This document shows, one piece after another, positions 1 to 5,119 of a DNA stretch of 5,119 bases. How positions within the stretch are numbered: position 1 is the stretch's first letter; each line of letters opens with the position of its first letter. Both the position numbers and the translations under genes were made by a program. The stretch comes from Caulobacteraceae bacterium (GTDB lineage: Bacteria; Pseudomonadota; Alphaproteobacteria; Caulobacterales; Caulobacteraceae): NCBI GenBank assembly GCA_003161535.1, contig PMOM01000155.1:1-5119 (forward strand). The letters run 5' to 3'. Under the pieces are notes generated by a model that worked only from the letters and a program-made list of their open reading frames with translations, searched no databases and was not told the origin of the DNA.

Positions 1-2
1 AG

Positions 3-884
3 CGCCACGACCTTGGCGGCTTCGAGGTCGGTCGCGTTCTGCCCCATTCGGGACGCCGCGCCGTGGGCCCGTTCGTGTTCCTTGATCATTTCGGTCCGGT
101 GGATCTTCCCGCCGGCCTGCCGCGCAGCGTCGATGTGCGCCCGCATCCCCACATCGGACTTTCCACGGTCACCTATCTCTTCGAAGGTGAAATCACCCAC
201 CGCGATAGCCTCGGATCGCAGGTCGACATTCGCCCGGGCGAAGTGAACTGGATGACCGCCGGGCGCGGCATTACCCACTCCGAGAGGTTCGACACCCTGC
301 GCCGCACCGGAGGCGCCCTGCACGGCGTGCAGGCCTGGGTCGCCCTGCCCGCCGACGCCGAAGAGATGGCGCCCGCGTTCGCCCATCACGGGCCAGAAGA
401 TCTGCCCACCTATGAATCCCCCGACGGGCTGTGGGCGCGCCTGATCGCCGGCGAGGGCTTCGGCGCCAGGGCGCGGGTGCGGACCCACTCGCCGATGTTC
501 TACGCCCACTGGCGGCTGAGAGCCGGCGCCAGCGCCCAGATTCCCGCCGAATATTCCGAGCGGGCCGCCTTCGTCGCGGCAGGCTCCGCCACCATCGACG
601 GCCAACAGCTCCATGCCGGTCAGATGGCCGTCTTCGCGCCGGGAGAGCCGGTATTGGTCACCGGCGGCGCCGAGGCCCAGCTCATGCTGCTGGGTGGCGA
701 ACCGGTGGGCGAGCGTTTCGTGGAGTGGAACTTCGTCTCCTCATCGAGGGACCGCATCGAGCGGGCCAAGGCCGATTGGCGCGACGGCCGCATGAAGCTA
801 CCCGATCTCGACCACGACGAATTCATTCCGCTGCCGGCCGATGCGTCACCGGCCGCGTCGACCCCGGCTCCGCCGCCGCGCTGA
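3..884 (+). CDS. Pirin family protein (cupin), 5' end outside window
   Basis: Pirins are bicupin proteins that bind one iron in the N-terminal cupin; some bacterial members oxidise quercetin, others act as redox-dependent partners of other proteins, so the substrate here is unknown. The frame is open from base 3, and the codons before the GTG at 63 already read as pirin (HDLGGFEVGRVLPH), so that GTG is an internal valine and the true start lies left of the window. 293 codons are visible, so most of the protein is present. The family metal ligands are intact: the HPH pair at visible residues 48 and 50 (codons 144-146 and 150-152) and His92/Glu94 in the GRGITHSE motif, matching human pirin His56, His58, His101 and Glu103. 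The C-terminal cupin (about residues 130-265) ends in an Ala/Pro-rich tail. It is probably cytoplasmic, with no signal peptide visible in this part. Family assignment is secure; function is not. Confidence 0.93.
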   Translation, partial: RHDLGGFEVGRVLPHSGRRAVGPFVFLDHFGPVDLPAGLPRSVDVRPHPHIGLSTVTYLFEGEITHRDSLGSQVDIRPGEVNWMTAGRGITHSERFDTLRRTGGALHGVQAWVALPADAEEMAPAFAHHGPEDLPTYESPDGLWARLIAGEGFGARARVRTHSPMFYAHWRLRAGASAQIPAEYSERAAFVAAGSATIDGQQLHAGQMAVFAPGEPVLVTGGAEAQLMLLGGEPVGERFVEWNFVSSSRDRIERAKADWRDGRMKLPDLDHDEFIPLPADASPAASTPAPPPR

Positions 885-888
885 CTGG

Positions 889-907
889 CTTGGCCCGCGC
901 GGCCGAG
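889..907 (+). terminator. Hairpin just after the pirin gene, possible terminator
   Basis: CTTGGCC and GGCCGAG flank a 5-base CGCGC loop, giving a 7-bp stem with one G-U pair, beginning 4 bases after the pirin stop codon. No run of T follows directly, so it is not a textbook intrinsic terminator. It may end or stabilise the pirin transcript before the promoter of the next operon. Confidence 0.35.
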
Positions 908-952
908 AATCCTGCCGATTTGCCGAAATATTGGCGTCAGGAATCATTTTTC

Positions 953-981
953 TTGACATTGAAATTAAGAAACTTAATTGT
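953..981 (+). promoter_or_regulatory. Probable sigma70-type promoter of the DUF2089 operon
   Basis: A perfect -35 hexamer TTGACA (953-958) is followed after 17 bases by AATTGT (976-981), a weak -10 that keeps the second A and the final T. It sits in an AT-rich island that contrasts with the surrounding GC-rich DNA and lies between the pirin stop and the DUF2089 start. A transcript would start near 988 and carry a leader of about 20 bases. The -35 is convincing; the exact -10 is not, and TTAATT at 974-979 is an alternative. Confidence 0.6.
963..979 (+). promoter_or_regulatory. Perfect inverted repeat inside the promoter, candidate operator
   Basis: AATTAAG (963-969) and CTTAATT (973-979) are exact reverse complements around the spacer AAA. 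The 17-base element fills most of the -35/-10 spacer and touches the proposed -10, where a bound dimer would block RNA polymerase. The obvious candidate regulator is the helix-turn-helix protein encoded next, which would make the operon self-regulated, but this is inference. An AT-rich palindrome is more likely by chance inside an AT-rich patch than elsewhere in this genome. Confidence 0.5.
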
Positions 982-996
982 TGGATCAGGAAACAC

Positions 997-1000
997 GGAG
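997..1000 (+). promoter_or_regulatory. Shine-Dalgarno GGAG that decides the DUF2089 start
   Basis: GGAG lies 10 bases before the ATG at 1011. A longer reading frame from TTG at 978 has no ribosome site and would start inside the promoter palindrome, so the ATG at 1011 is preferred. Confidence 0.6.
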
Positions 1001-1010
1001 TTTTGCGCTG

Positions 1011-1391
1011 ATGACGCGCGCCGCGCCATGCGATTGGCAGGAATTGATCCAGCTCACCGAAGGACAGCCGTTCGTCGTCGAACGCGTGCGACTGGCCGCC
1101 AAGGACATCGCCATCGAGGGCGCCTTCGCCCCACCGCAATTGGCCCAGCTGGCCGCCGACGACCAGGTGTTCGTGGCCGCCTTTCTCAAGAGCCACGGCT
1201 CGATCAAGGAGATGGAGCAGGTGTTCGGCGTCAGCTATCCGACCGTGAAAGCCCGGTTGAACCGCATCGCCGGACGGCTGGATTTCGTGGAGACCAGCCC
1301 GGCCGCGCCGCGCGGCGAGGTGCTTGAGCGCCTGGCCAATGGCGAGATCAGCGCCGAAGAGGCGATCGCCGAGCTGGAGAGCCGGCAGTGA
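1011..1391 (+). CDS. DUF2089-type helix-turn-helix protein lacking the zinc ribbon
   Basis: 126 residues. Residues 51-86 (from DQVFVAAFL through GSIKEMEQVFGVSYPTVKAR) match the conserved core of DUF2089, a family that resembles a DNA-binding helix-turn-helix (wording such as GNIKE-ME-GISYPTVR is typical). Classical DUF2089 proteins start with a Cys-x2-Cys zinc ribbon; here the equivalent N-terminal part (residues 8-40) has no such cysteines, and Cys7 is the only cysteine in the protein, so it should not bind zinc in the usual way. Residues 104-123 (VLERLANGEISAEEAIAELE) form a short SHOCT-like helical motif that recurs in the third gene of the operon. It is the first gene of a three-gene cassette, its stop overlaps the next start by four bases, and it probably acts as a cytoplasmic transcription regulator, perhaps of its own promoter. 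Family assignment is good; the regulatory role is inferred. Confidence 0.88.
   Translation: MTRAAPCDWQELIQLTEGQPFVVERVRLAAKDIAIEGAFAPPQLAQLAADDQVFVAAFLKSHGSIKEMEQVFGVSYPTVKARLNRIAGRLDFVETSPAAPRGEVLERLANGEISAEEAIAELESRQ
1376..1379 (+). promoter_or_regulatory. Shine-Dalgarno GGAG for the membrane-protein gene
   Basis: GGAG lies within the last codons of the DUF2089 gene, 8 bases before the GTG at 1388. It supports that unusual GTG as a real start and the small frame as a real gene. Confidence 0.6.
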
Positions 1392-1687
1392 CCACCACGC
1401 TTACCCCCGCCAGAGCCTTGACCGCTCGACCTGCCCGGCCGCCACGCTCCCTATCCAGGCCAAGGTCCCGAAGGACGTTTCGCCTTTGGCTGCCCATTAC
1501 GCCGCTGGCGTTGATGCTGACCCCGCTGGCGCTCCTGGCGCTTCCGGTTGTCGGATTGCTCGCCGCCCGGCGCGGTCTTTCGCCCTGGCCGATCCTCTTG
1601 GGGTTGGGCGGTCTCATCGTCGCCCTTTCAGGAACCAGCGTGGAGATCGACAGTCCCACCGCCCAGGTCCGTATTCACATTTGGTAG
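1388..1687 (+). CDS. Small two-helix membrane protein of the DUF2089 operon
   Basis: 99 residues starting at GTG. I cannot name a family. Residues 9-32 are rich in Arg and Pro (11 Arg), then come two hydrophobic stretches, about 33-60 and 66-83, separated by Arg61-Arg62-Gly63. By the positive-inside rule the Arg-rich N-terminus should be cytoplasmic, and with two helices the C-terminus as well. The last 15 residues (VEIDSPTAQVRIHIW) look like a beta hairpin and resemble the end of the next protein in the operon. GTGA overlap with the DUF2089 stop, a GGAG site 8 bases upstream and coding that fills the gap between two good genes all support it as real. It could anchor or sense for its two soluble neighbours at the inner membrane; that is inference. 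Confidence 0.75.
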   Translation: MTTTLTPARALTARPARPPRSLSRPRSRRTFRLWLPITPLALMLTPLALLALPVVGLLAARRGLSPWPILLGLGGLIVALSGTSVEIDSPTAQVRIHIW

Positions 1688-1690
1688 GAG
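1685..1690 (+). promoter_or_regulatory. Shine-Dalgarno TAGGAG fused to the upstream stop codon
   Basis: The TAG stop of the membrane-protein gene (1685-1687) is the first half of TAGGAG, which lies 6 bases before the ATG at 1697. Ribosomes finishing one gene are placed at the next, so coupled translation is likely. Confidence 0.65.
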
Positions 1691-1696
1691 CCCGGC

Positions 1697-2134
1697 ATGG
1701 CCATGAACGAAGATCGCAAGCGCGTGCTCTCGATGCTCGCCGAAGGCAAGATCACCGCCGACGAGGCCGAGCGTCTCCTGGGCGCCATGGAACGCGAGCC
1801 CGCGGCCGCCCCCGCCGCCGGTTTCGCCCGATCACGCGCCAACGGCGCGCCGAAGTACATGCGCGTGACGGTGGATGCCAATGAGCCCGGAGAAGGGCCC
1901 AAGAAGGTCAATATCCGTGTGCCCATGCAGCTTCTGCGCGCCGGGGTGCGGCTCGGCAGCCTGATCCCGCCGCACGCGCGCGAGAGGGTCAACGAGGCCA
2001 TGCGGCGCAACGGCCTCGACATCGATATCAATCAGCTCAAGCCGGAGAATCTCGACGACCTGATCGATCAGATCAGCGACGTCGCCCTGGACGTCGATCA
2101 CGAGCACGCCAAGGTGCGAATCTTCTGGGAGTAG
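1697..2134 (+). CDS. SHOCT-like (LiaX/YvlB N-terminal type) domain protein
   Basis: 145 residues, soluble, no cysteine, no signal peptide. Residues 5-33 (core VLSMLAEGKITADEAERLL) are the short helical SHOCT-like motif found at the N-terminus of YvlB/LiaX-type proteins, which in Firmicutes are linked to cell-envelope stress responses. An Ala/Pro-rich linker (35-42) follows. Residues 53-90 form a basic strand-and-helix region (YMRVTVD, KKVNIRVPMQLLRAG), then a helical region to about 128, and a C-terminal strand motif (LDVDHEHAKVRIFWE) resembling the end of the membrane protein just upstream. The DUF4097 beta-helix of full-length YvlB is absent, so this is a short relative. The ATG at 1697 is chosen for its TAGGAG; the ATG at 1703 is possible. 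It is the last gene of the cassette. Domain call is sound; function unknown. Confidence 0.85.
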   Translation: MAMNEDRKRVLSMLAEGKITADEAERLLGAMEREPAAAPAAGFARSRANGAPKYMRVTVDANEPGEGPKKVNIRVPMQLLRAGVRLGSLIPPHARERVNEAMRRNGLDIDINQLKPENLDDLIDQISDVALDVDHEHAKVRIFWE

Positions 2135-2135
2135 A

Positions 2136-2183
2136 CGGGGCTCGCGGTCCCGCTCCGCGCCGCCGATGCACGCTGCCCGGCGC
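2136..2183. terminator. Two candidate hairpins between convergent genes
   Basis: The 48-base gap between the plus-strand cassette and pgsA holds a 7-bp stem with G-U pairs (2136-2142 with 2146-2152, best on the plus strand) and a perfect 6-bp stem GCGCCG (2157-2162) with CGGCGC (2178-2183) around a 15-base loop, which works on both strands. Neither has a T-run. Position between two converging operons suggests a shared termination zone, but in GC-rich DNA such stems arise often by chance. Confidence 0.3.
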
Positions 2184-2794
2184 TAGGTCTCCGCCAGCGC
2201 CTTCCTGGCTTGTTCCCAATATTGCGCGCCGGTGATCAAGGTGATGATCGCGGCCAGCCACAACAGGGCATGGGCGCCCAGCGTCGCCGGTCCCAGCACT
2301 CCAGGATCACTGGGCAGAGAAAAGGCCGCCCAGCAGGCCACCAGCAGCTCCGCGCCGAGCGCCACCAGTTGCAGGGTGGTTTTCCACTTGGCCAGCAGGG
2401 TCACCGGCAGGCTGACGCCCTTGCCGGCCGCCACTTCGCGCAGTGCGCTGACGGTGAATTCGCGAAACAGGATCAGCGCCGCGGGAATGGCCACCGCGGC
2501 GTTGGGACCCAGCGACAGCAGGCCCAGGATGACGCCGCAGACCAGCACCTTGTCGGCGATGGGATCGAGAATGGCGCCCCAGACGGTGGCGGCTTGCAGG
2601 CGTCTGGCCAGCCAGCCATCGAAGAAATCCGTCAAGGCCGCGACGGCGAAGGCCCAGAAGGCCCATCGTTCCAGGCCAAACTGAGTGGCCGGCGTCAGGC
2701 GATCGCTGAGCAGCGCGGCGGCGGCGAGGCCGAAGAAGGTGAACAGGGCCAGGGCGAGGCGCAGGCCAGTGAGCAGGTTGGGGAGCCGGGTCAT
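2183..2794 (-). CDS. pgsA: CDP-diacylglycerol--glycerol-3-phosphate 3-phosphatidyltransferase
   Basis: 203 residues, usual length for PgsA. It joins CDP-diacylglycerol and sn-glycerol 3-phosphate to give phosphatidylglycerophosphate and CMP, the committed step to phosphatidylglycerol and cardiolipin, at the inner membrane. The CDP-alcohol phosphotransferase signature D-x2-DG-x2-AR-x8-G-x3-D-x3-D is complete: Asp56, Asp59, Gly60, Ala63, Arg64, Gly73, Asp77, Asp81. The N-terminal LPNLLTGLRL is typical of PgsA. Hydrophobic segments lie at about 9-29, 44-60, 84-109, 138-160 and 172-192. The start is fixed by an in-frame TAG nine bases upstream (2804-2806 on the plus strand) with only ATT, GGC and GCC between, so no longer form is possible; no clear Shine-Dalgarno is visible. 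It lies 87 bases downstream of uvrC on the same strand and is probably co-transcribed with it. Confidence 0.95.
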   Translation of the reverse strand: MTRLPNLLTGLRLALALFTFFGLAAAALLSDRLTPATQFGLERWAFWAFAVAALTDFFDGWLARRLQAATVWGAILDPIADKVLVCGVILGLLSLGPNAAVAIPAALILFREFTVSALREVAAGKGVSLPVTLLAKWKTTLQLVALGAELLVACWAAFSLPSDPGVLGPATLGAHALLWLAAIITLITGAQYWEQARKALAET

Positions 2795-2881
2795 GGCGCC
2801 AATCTAGCGCGCCCAGGCGGCTTGTGTCTCACTAGACGTGCCAAGAGACGCGGAATGGCCGGGATGGCGCGCGGCCGTCTC

Positions 2882-4744
2882 TCAGGCCTTGCGGAAATAG
2901 TCGTGGATGCGCTGGGCCAGGGAGGCGCTCAGGCCTTCGACCTTGGCAAGATCCTCCACCGAAGCGCGGCTGACTCCCCTGGCCGACCCGAAGGCATGCA
3001 GGAGCGCGCGCTTGCGTCCCGGGCCGATGGCCTCGATCTCGTCCAGCGGGTTCTTGCGCATGTCCATGGCTCGGCGGGTGCGGTGCGTGCCGATGGCGAA
3101 GCGGTGCGCCTCGTCGCGCAGGCGTTGCAGATAATAGAGCATCGGTGAGCGGGGCTCGAGCATGAAGGCCGCCTTGCCGGGCAGGAAGAAGCGCTCCAGG
3201 CCCGCGTCGCGATCGGGGCCCTTGGCGACGCCGACCACCGGAATGTCATCGACGCCCAGATCGGCCATGATCTCCTGCGCCGCGGCGAGCTGACCGGCCC
3301 CTCCATCCAACAGGACGAGGTCCGGACGAGGCGGATTTTCCCCCGCCTCCTCTTCCTTGGCCAGGCGCGCGAAGCGGCGACGCAAGACCTCGCGCATCAT
3401 GCCGTAGTCGTCGCCGGGGGTAAGTTCCGTGCTCTTGATGTTGAATTTTCGGTACTGATTCTTCTGGAAGCCGTCCGGACCGGCGACGACCATGCCGCCC
3501 ACCGCGTTCGTCCCGGAAATGTGCGAGTTGTCATAGACCTCGATGCGCTCGGGAGCCCCCTCCAGGCCGAAGGCTTCGCAAAGTTGGCCAAGCAGCTTCG
3601 ATTGAGCGGAACTCTCCGCCATCTTGCGGCCAAGGGCTTCGCGGGCATTGCTCAAGGCATGATCGATCAGTCGCCGCTTTTCGCCTCGGCGGGGCATTAG
3701 GATTTCGATCCTGCGTCCCGCCTTCAGGCTTAGGGCTTCGCGCATAAGCTCGCCGTCGGCGGGTTCGACATTGACCAGGATGAGCTTGGCGATCGGCCTG
3801 TCGTCGTAGAACTGGCCAAGGAAGGCGGCCATGATCTCGGGGGCTTCGTCGGAGCGGTCCACGCGCGGGAAATAGGCTCGGTTGCCCCAGTTCTGTCCGG
3901 CGCGGAAGAAGAACACCTGAACGCAGGCCTGACCCCCCTCGGCGTGCAGGGCGAAGACGTCCGCCTCGTCGAGAGTCTCCGCGTTGATCTGGGTCTCCTG
4001 GGCGATCGACGACAGAGCGCGGATGCGATCGCGCAGGCGCGCCGCCCGCTCGAACTCAAGATCGTCGGACGCGGCCTGCATGTCCGCGCTCATCCGTCCC
4101 ATGACCATGCGGCTCTTGCCGCGCAGGAAGGCCTCGGCCTGGCCGACCAGGACTCGATAATCGTCCAGCGAGATCAGGCCGGTGCACGGGGCCGAGCAGC
4201 GACGGATTTGGTGCAGCAAGCAGGGGCGCGTGCGGCTTTCGTAGACGGCGTCGGAGCACGAGCGCAGCAGGAACGCCTTTTGCAGGGTGTTGAGTGTGCG
4301 GTTGACCGCCCAGGCGCTGGCGAAGGGACCGAAGTAGTCGCCCTTGATCGAGTGCGCGCCCCGGTGCTTGCGCAATTGCGCGGCGGGATGCTCGCGGGCG
4401 ATGACGATCTCGGGGAAGCTCTTGTCGTCGCGCAGCAGCACGTTGAAGCGCGGCTTGAGCTGCTTGATCAGGTTGATCTCGAGCAGCAGGGCGTCGGTCT
4501 CGGTGCGGGTGGTGGTGAACTCCATGGCCCGCGTCAGATCGACCATCAGGGCGATGCGCTGGGTGTGCAGGCGGCCCTGGGCGTACTGGGTCACCCGTTT
4601 CTTCAGGCTGGCGGCCTTGCCGACATAGAGCGCCTCGCCCGCCTCGCCGAACATGCGATAGACGCCGGGCGCATCGGGCAGCCGACGCACCAGGTCCTTG
4701 ATCAGGCTGGCGCCGGTGAGGGGCGAGGTCGCATCGTCGGCCAT
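2882..4744 (-). CDS. uvrC: UvrABC excinuclease subunit C
   Basis: 620 residues from ATG. UvrC makes both incisions around DNA damage after UvrA/UvrB loading. Domains in order: GIY-YIG nuclease (about 20-110; GVY 27-29, YVG 40-42, Arg50, catalytic Glu89) for the 3' cut; a four-cysteine block Cys163-x11-Cys175-x7-Cys183-x3-Cys187, the spacing of the iron-sulphur ligands reported for E. coli UvrC; UVR motif (about 211-246, [13 protein letters not shown]) that contacts UvrB; RNase H-like nuclease for the 5' cut (Asp405 in VYDNSHISG, Asp445/446 in PGDDYG, Asp480 in LLDGG, His547 in DEAHRFA); and tandem helix-hairpin-helix motifs at about 565-620. All expected active-site residues are present. A TTG at 4753 would add three residues; ATG is preferred. 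It follows the hydrolase gene by 36 bases and precedes pgsA. No GTTC-N7-GTTC alphaproteobacterial LexA box is visible upstream. Confidence 0.98.
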   Translation of the reverse strand: MADDATSPLTGASLIKDLVRRLPDAPGVYRMFGEAGEALYVGKAASLKKRVTQYAQGRLHTQRIALMVDLTRAMEFTTTRTETDALLLEINLIKQLKPRFNVLLRDDKSFPEIVIAREHPAAQLRKHRGAHSIKGDYFGPFASAWAVNRTLNTLQKAFLLRSCSDAVYESRTRPCLLHQIRRCSAPCTGLISLDDYRVLVGQAEAFLRGKSRMVMGRMSADMQAASDDLEFERAARLRDRIRALSSIAQETQINAETLDEADVFALHAEGGQACVQVFFFRAGQNWGNRAYFPRVDRSDEAPEIMAAFLGQFYDDRPIAKLILVNVEPADGELMREALSLKAGRRIEILMPRRGEKRRLIDHALSNAREALGRKMAESSAQSKLLGQLCEAFGLEGAPERIEVYDNSHISGTNAVGGMVVAGPDGFQKNQYRKFNIKSTELTPGDDYGMMREVLRRRFARLAKEEEAGENPPRPDLVLLDGGAGQLAAAQEIMADLGVDDIPVVGVAKGPDRDAGLERFFLPGKAAFMLEPRSPMLYYLQRLRDEAHRFAIGTHRTRRAMDMRKNPLDEIEAIGPGRKRALLHAFGSARGVSRASVEDLAKVEGLSASLAQRIHDYFRKA

Positions 4745-4751
4745 GCCGGCC

Positions 4752-4757
4752 AATATA
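4752..4757 (-). promoter_or_regulatory. Candidate -10 element of uvrC, suggesting a leaderless mRNA
   Basis: Read on the minus strand, TATATT (4757 to 4752) is a good -10 match in otherwise GC-rich sequence and is followed by seven bases and then the uvrC ATG. Transcription would begin at or one base before that ATG, and no Shine-Dalgarno precedes it. No -35 hexamer is recognisable (GGGCGC at a 17-base spacing), so the call is tentative. Confidence 0.35.
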
Positions 4758-4780
4758 GGCCCGTCCGAGGACCGGCGCCC

Positions 4781-5119
4781 TTAGGAAGCCAGGAAGGCGT
4801 CCAGATCGGCCGCGAAGGCCGCCGGCTGATCGAACATGATGAAGTGCCGCGAGCCATCGACGCGCCTGAGTATGACGTGCGGAAGGCCGGCGAAGGCCGC
4901 GCCATAGATCTTGTCGGCGGCGCCCACCGGCGCGCCCAGGGAAACATTGTCCGGGTAGAGCACGGTGATCGGGGTCGTGATGGCCGGCAGGCCGGCTCTC
5001 AGGTCAAGGAGAAGATCGTCGGCCAGGGCGTGTTGCACGACGGCCGGATCGCTGGCCTCGCCCCAGGCGACAATCCTAGCCCGATCGGCGTCGCCGGTGA
5101 CCATGGGCTCGATCATCTT
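4781..5119 (-). CDS. Alpha/beta-fold hydrolase, C-terminal part, start outside window
   Basis: Only the last 112 codons are visible; the frame stays open through the right edge, so the N-terminus, oxyanion region and nucleophile elbow are not in the window. The visible part matches the end of the alpha/beta-hydrolase fold: a strand and turn TPITVLYPDN with a likely catalytic acid (Asp at codon 4949-4951), then DGSRHFIMFDQP with the likely catalytic histidine (codon 4844-4846), and a final helix (AAFAADLDAFLAS). The hydrolase fold is also used by esterases, lipases, epoxide hydrolases and haloperoxidase-like proteins, so no substrate can be given. It is on the same strand as uvrC, ending 36 bases before its ATG, and could share a transcript with it. 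There is no known functional link to DNA repair. Confidence 0.85.
   Translation of the reverse strand, partial: KMIEPMVTGDADRARIVAWGEASDPAVVQHALADDLLLDLRAGLPAITTPITVLYPDNVSLGAPVGAADKIYGAAFAGLPHVILRRVDGSRHFIMFDQPAAFAADLDAFLAS

Noticed and set aside
922..935. Near-palindrome around AATATT upstream of the promoter
   Set aside because: Symmetry breaks after three base pairs on each side, so it was not called as a second operator.
978..1010. Upstream TTG start for the DUF2089 gene
   Set aside because: It falls in the palindrome and proposed -10, has no ribosome site, and the added residues are not family-like.
431..1327. Long plus-strand open frame of 298 codons
   Set aside because: It runs out of frame across the pirin gene, the promoter island and the DUF2089 gene; its product is Arg-rich and resembles no protein, as expected of a shadow frame in GC-rich DNA.
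1324..1884. Plus-strand frame of 186 codons over the end of gene 1, gene 2 and gene 3
   Set aside because: Competes with three better frames that have GGAG sites and recognisable domains; its product is Arg/Ala-rich with no motif.
2826..2849. GTCTC/GAGAC inverted repeat in the uvrC-pgsA gap
   Set aside because: Only 5 bp with a 14-base loop and no link to a promoter or terminator signal; I see nothing else supportable in this 87-base gap.
2210..3148. Plus-strand open frame of 312 codons antisense to pgsA and uvrC
   Set aside because: It is opposite two genes with complete catalytic motifs and spans their gap; its translation is low-complexity Gln/Gly/Arg-rich, typical of antisense shadow.
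4745..4753. TTG start three codons upstream of the uvrC ATG
   Set aside because: It overlaps the TATATT box, lacks a Shine-Dalgarno and adds only three residues not needed for the GIY-YIG domain.
4759..4776. Imperfect dyad between the hydrolase stop and uvrC
   Set aside because: Stem has a central mismatch and practically no loop, with no T-run; GC-rich background makes it likely by chance. It also does not match a LexA box.

Overview
This is a GC-rich, gene-dense chromosomal window (clearly above 60% GC by eye, with G/C at most third codon positions). The protein sequences, above all UvrC, PgsA and the pirin, look alphaproteobacterial, perhaps Caulobacterales-like. The family-level placement is an impression from sequence style, not a search result. 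I see no rRNA, tRNA, CRISPR, insertion sequence or phage genes, and no gap between genes is longer than about 130 bases.

Layout on the plus strand: the 3' part of a pirin-family cupin gene (start cut off by the left edge, ends 884), a short hairpin, then an AT-rich promoter island (about 925-1000). That island drives a tight three-gene cassette: (1) a DUF2089-type helix-turn-helix protein without the zinc ribbon (1011-1391), (2) a 99-residue two-helix membrane protein (1388-1687) and (3) a soluble protein with a SHOCT-like/LiaX-N-type N-terminus (1697-2134). A 48-base gap with two possible hairpins separates this cassette from genes converging on the other strand.

Layout on the minus strand, read right to left: the C-terminal part of an alpha/beta-hydrolase (4781 to the right edge), uvrC (nucleotide excision repair endonuclease subunit, ATG at 4744) and pgsA (CDP-diacylglycerol--glycerol-3-phosphate 3-phosphatidyltransferase, 2183-2794). 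The uvrC-pgsA pairing is a familiar bacterial arrangement; these are housekeeping genes with intact catalytic motifs.

The part most worth attention is the three-gene cassette. Its members are chained by a GTGA stop/start overlap and by a stop codon built into the next Shine-Dalgarno sequence. Proteins 1 and 3 share a short helical SHOCT-like motif, and proteins 2 and 3 share a C-terminal strand motif. A perfect 7+7 inverted repeat lies inside the promoter. Together these suggest a small, probably self-regulated, membrane-associated module with no assigned function; envelope-stress sensing is a guess based on the LiaX/YvlB-type domain. Everything else is ordinary core genome.
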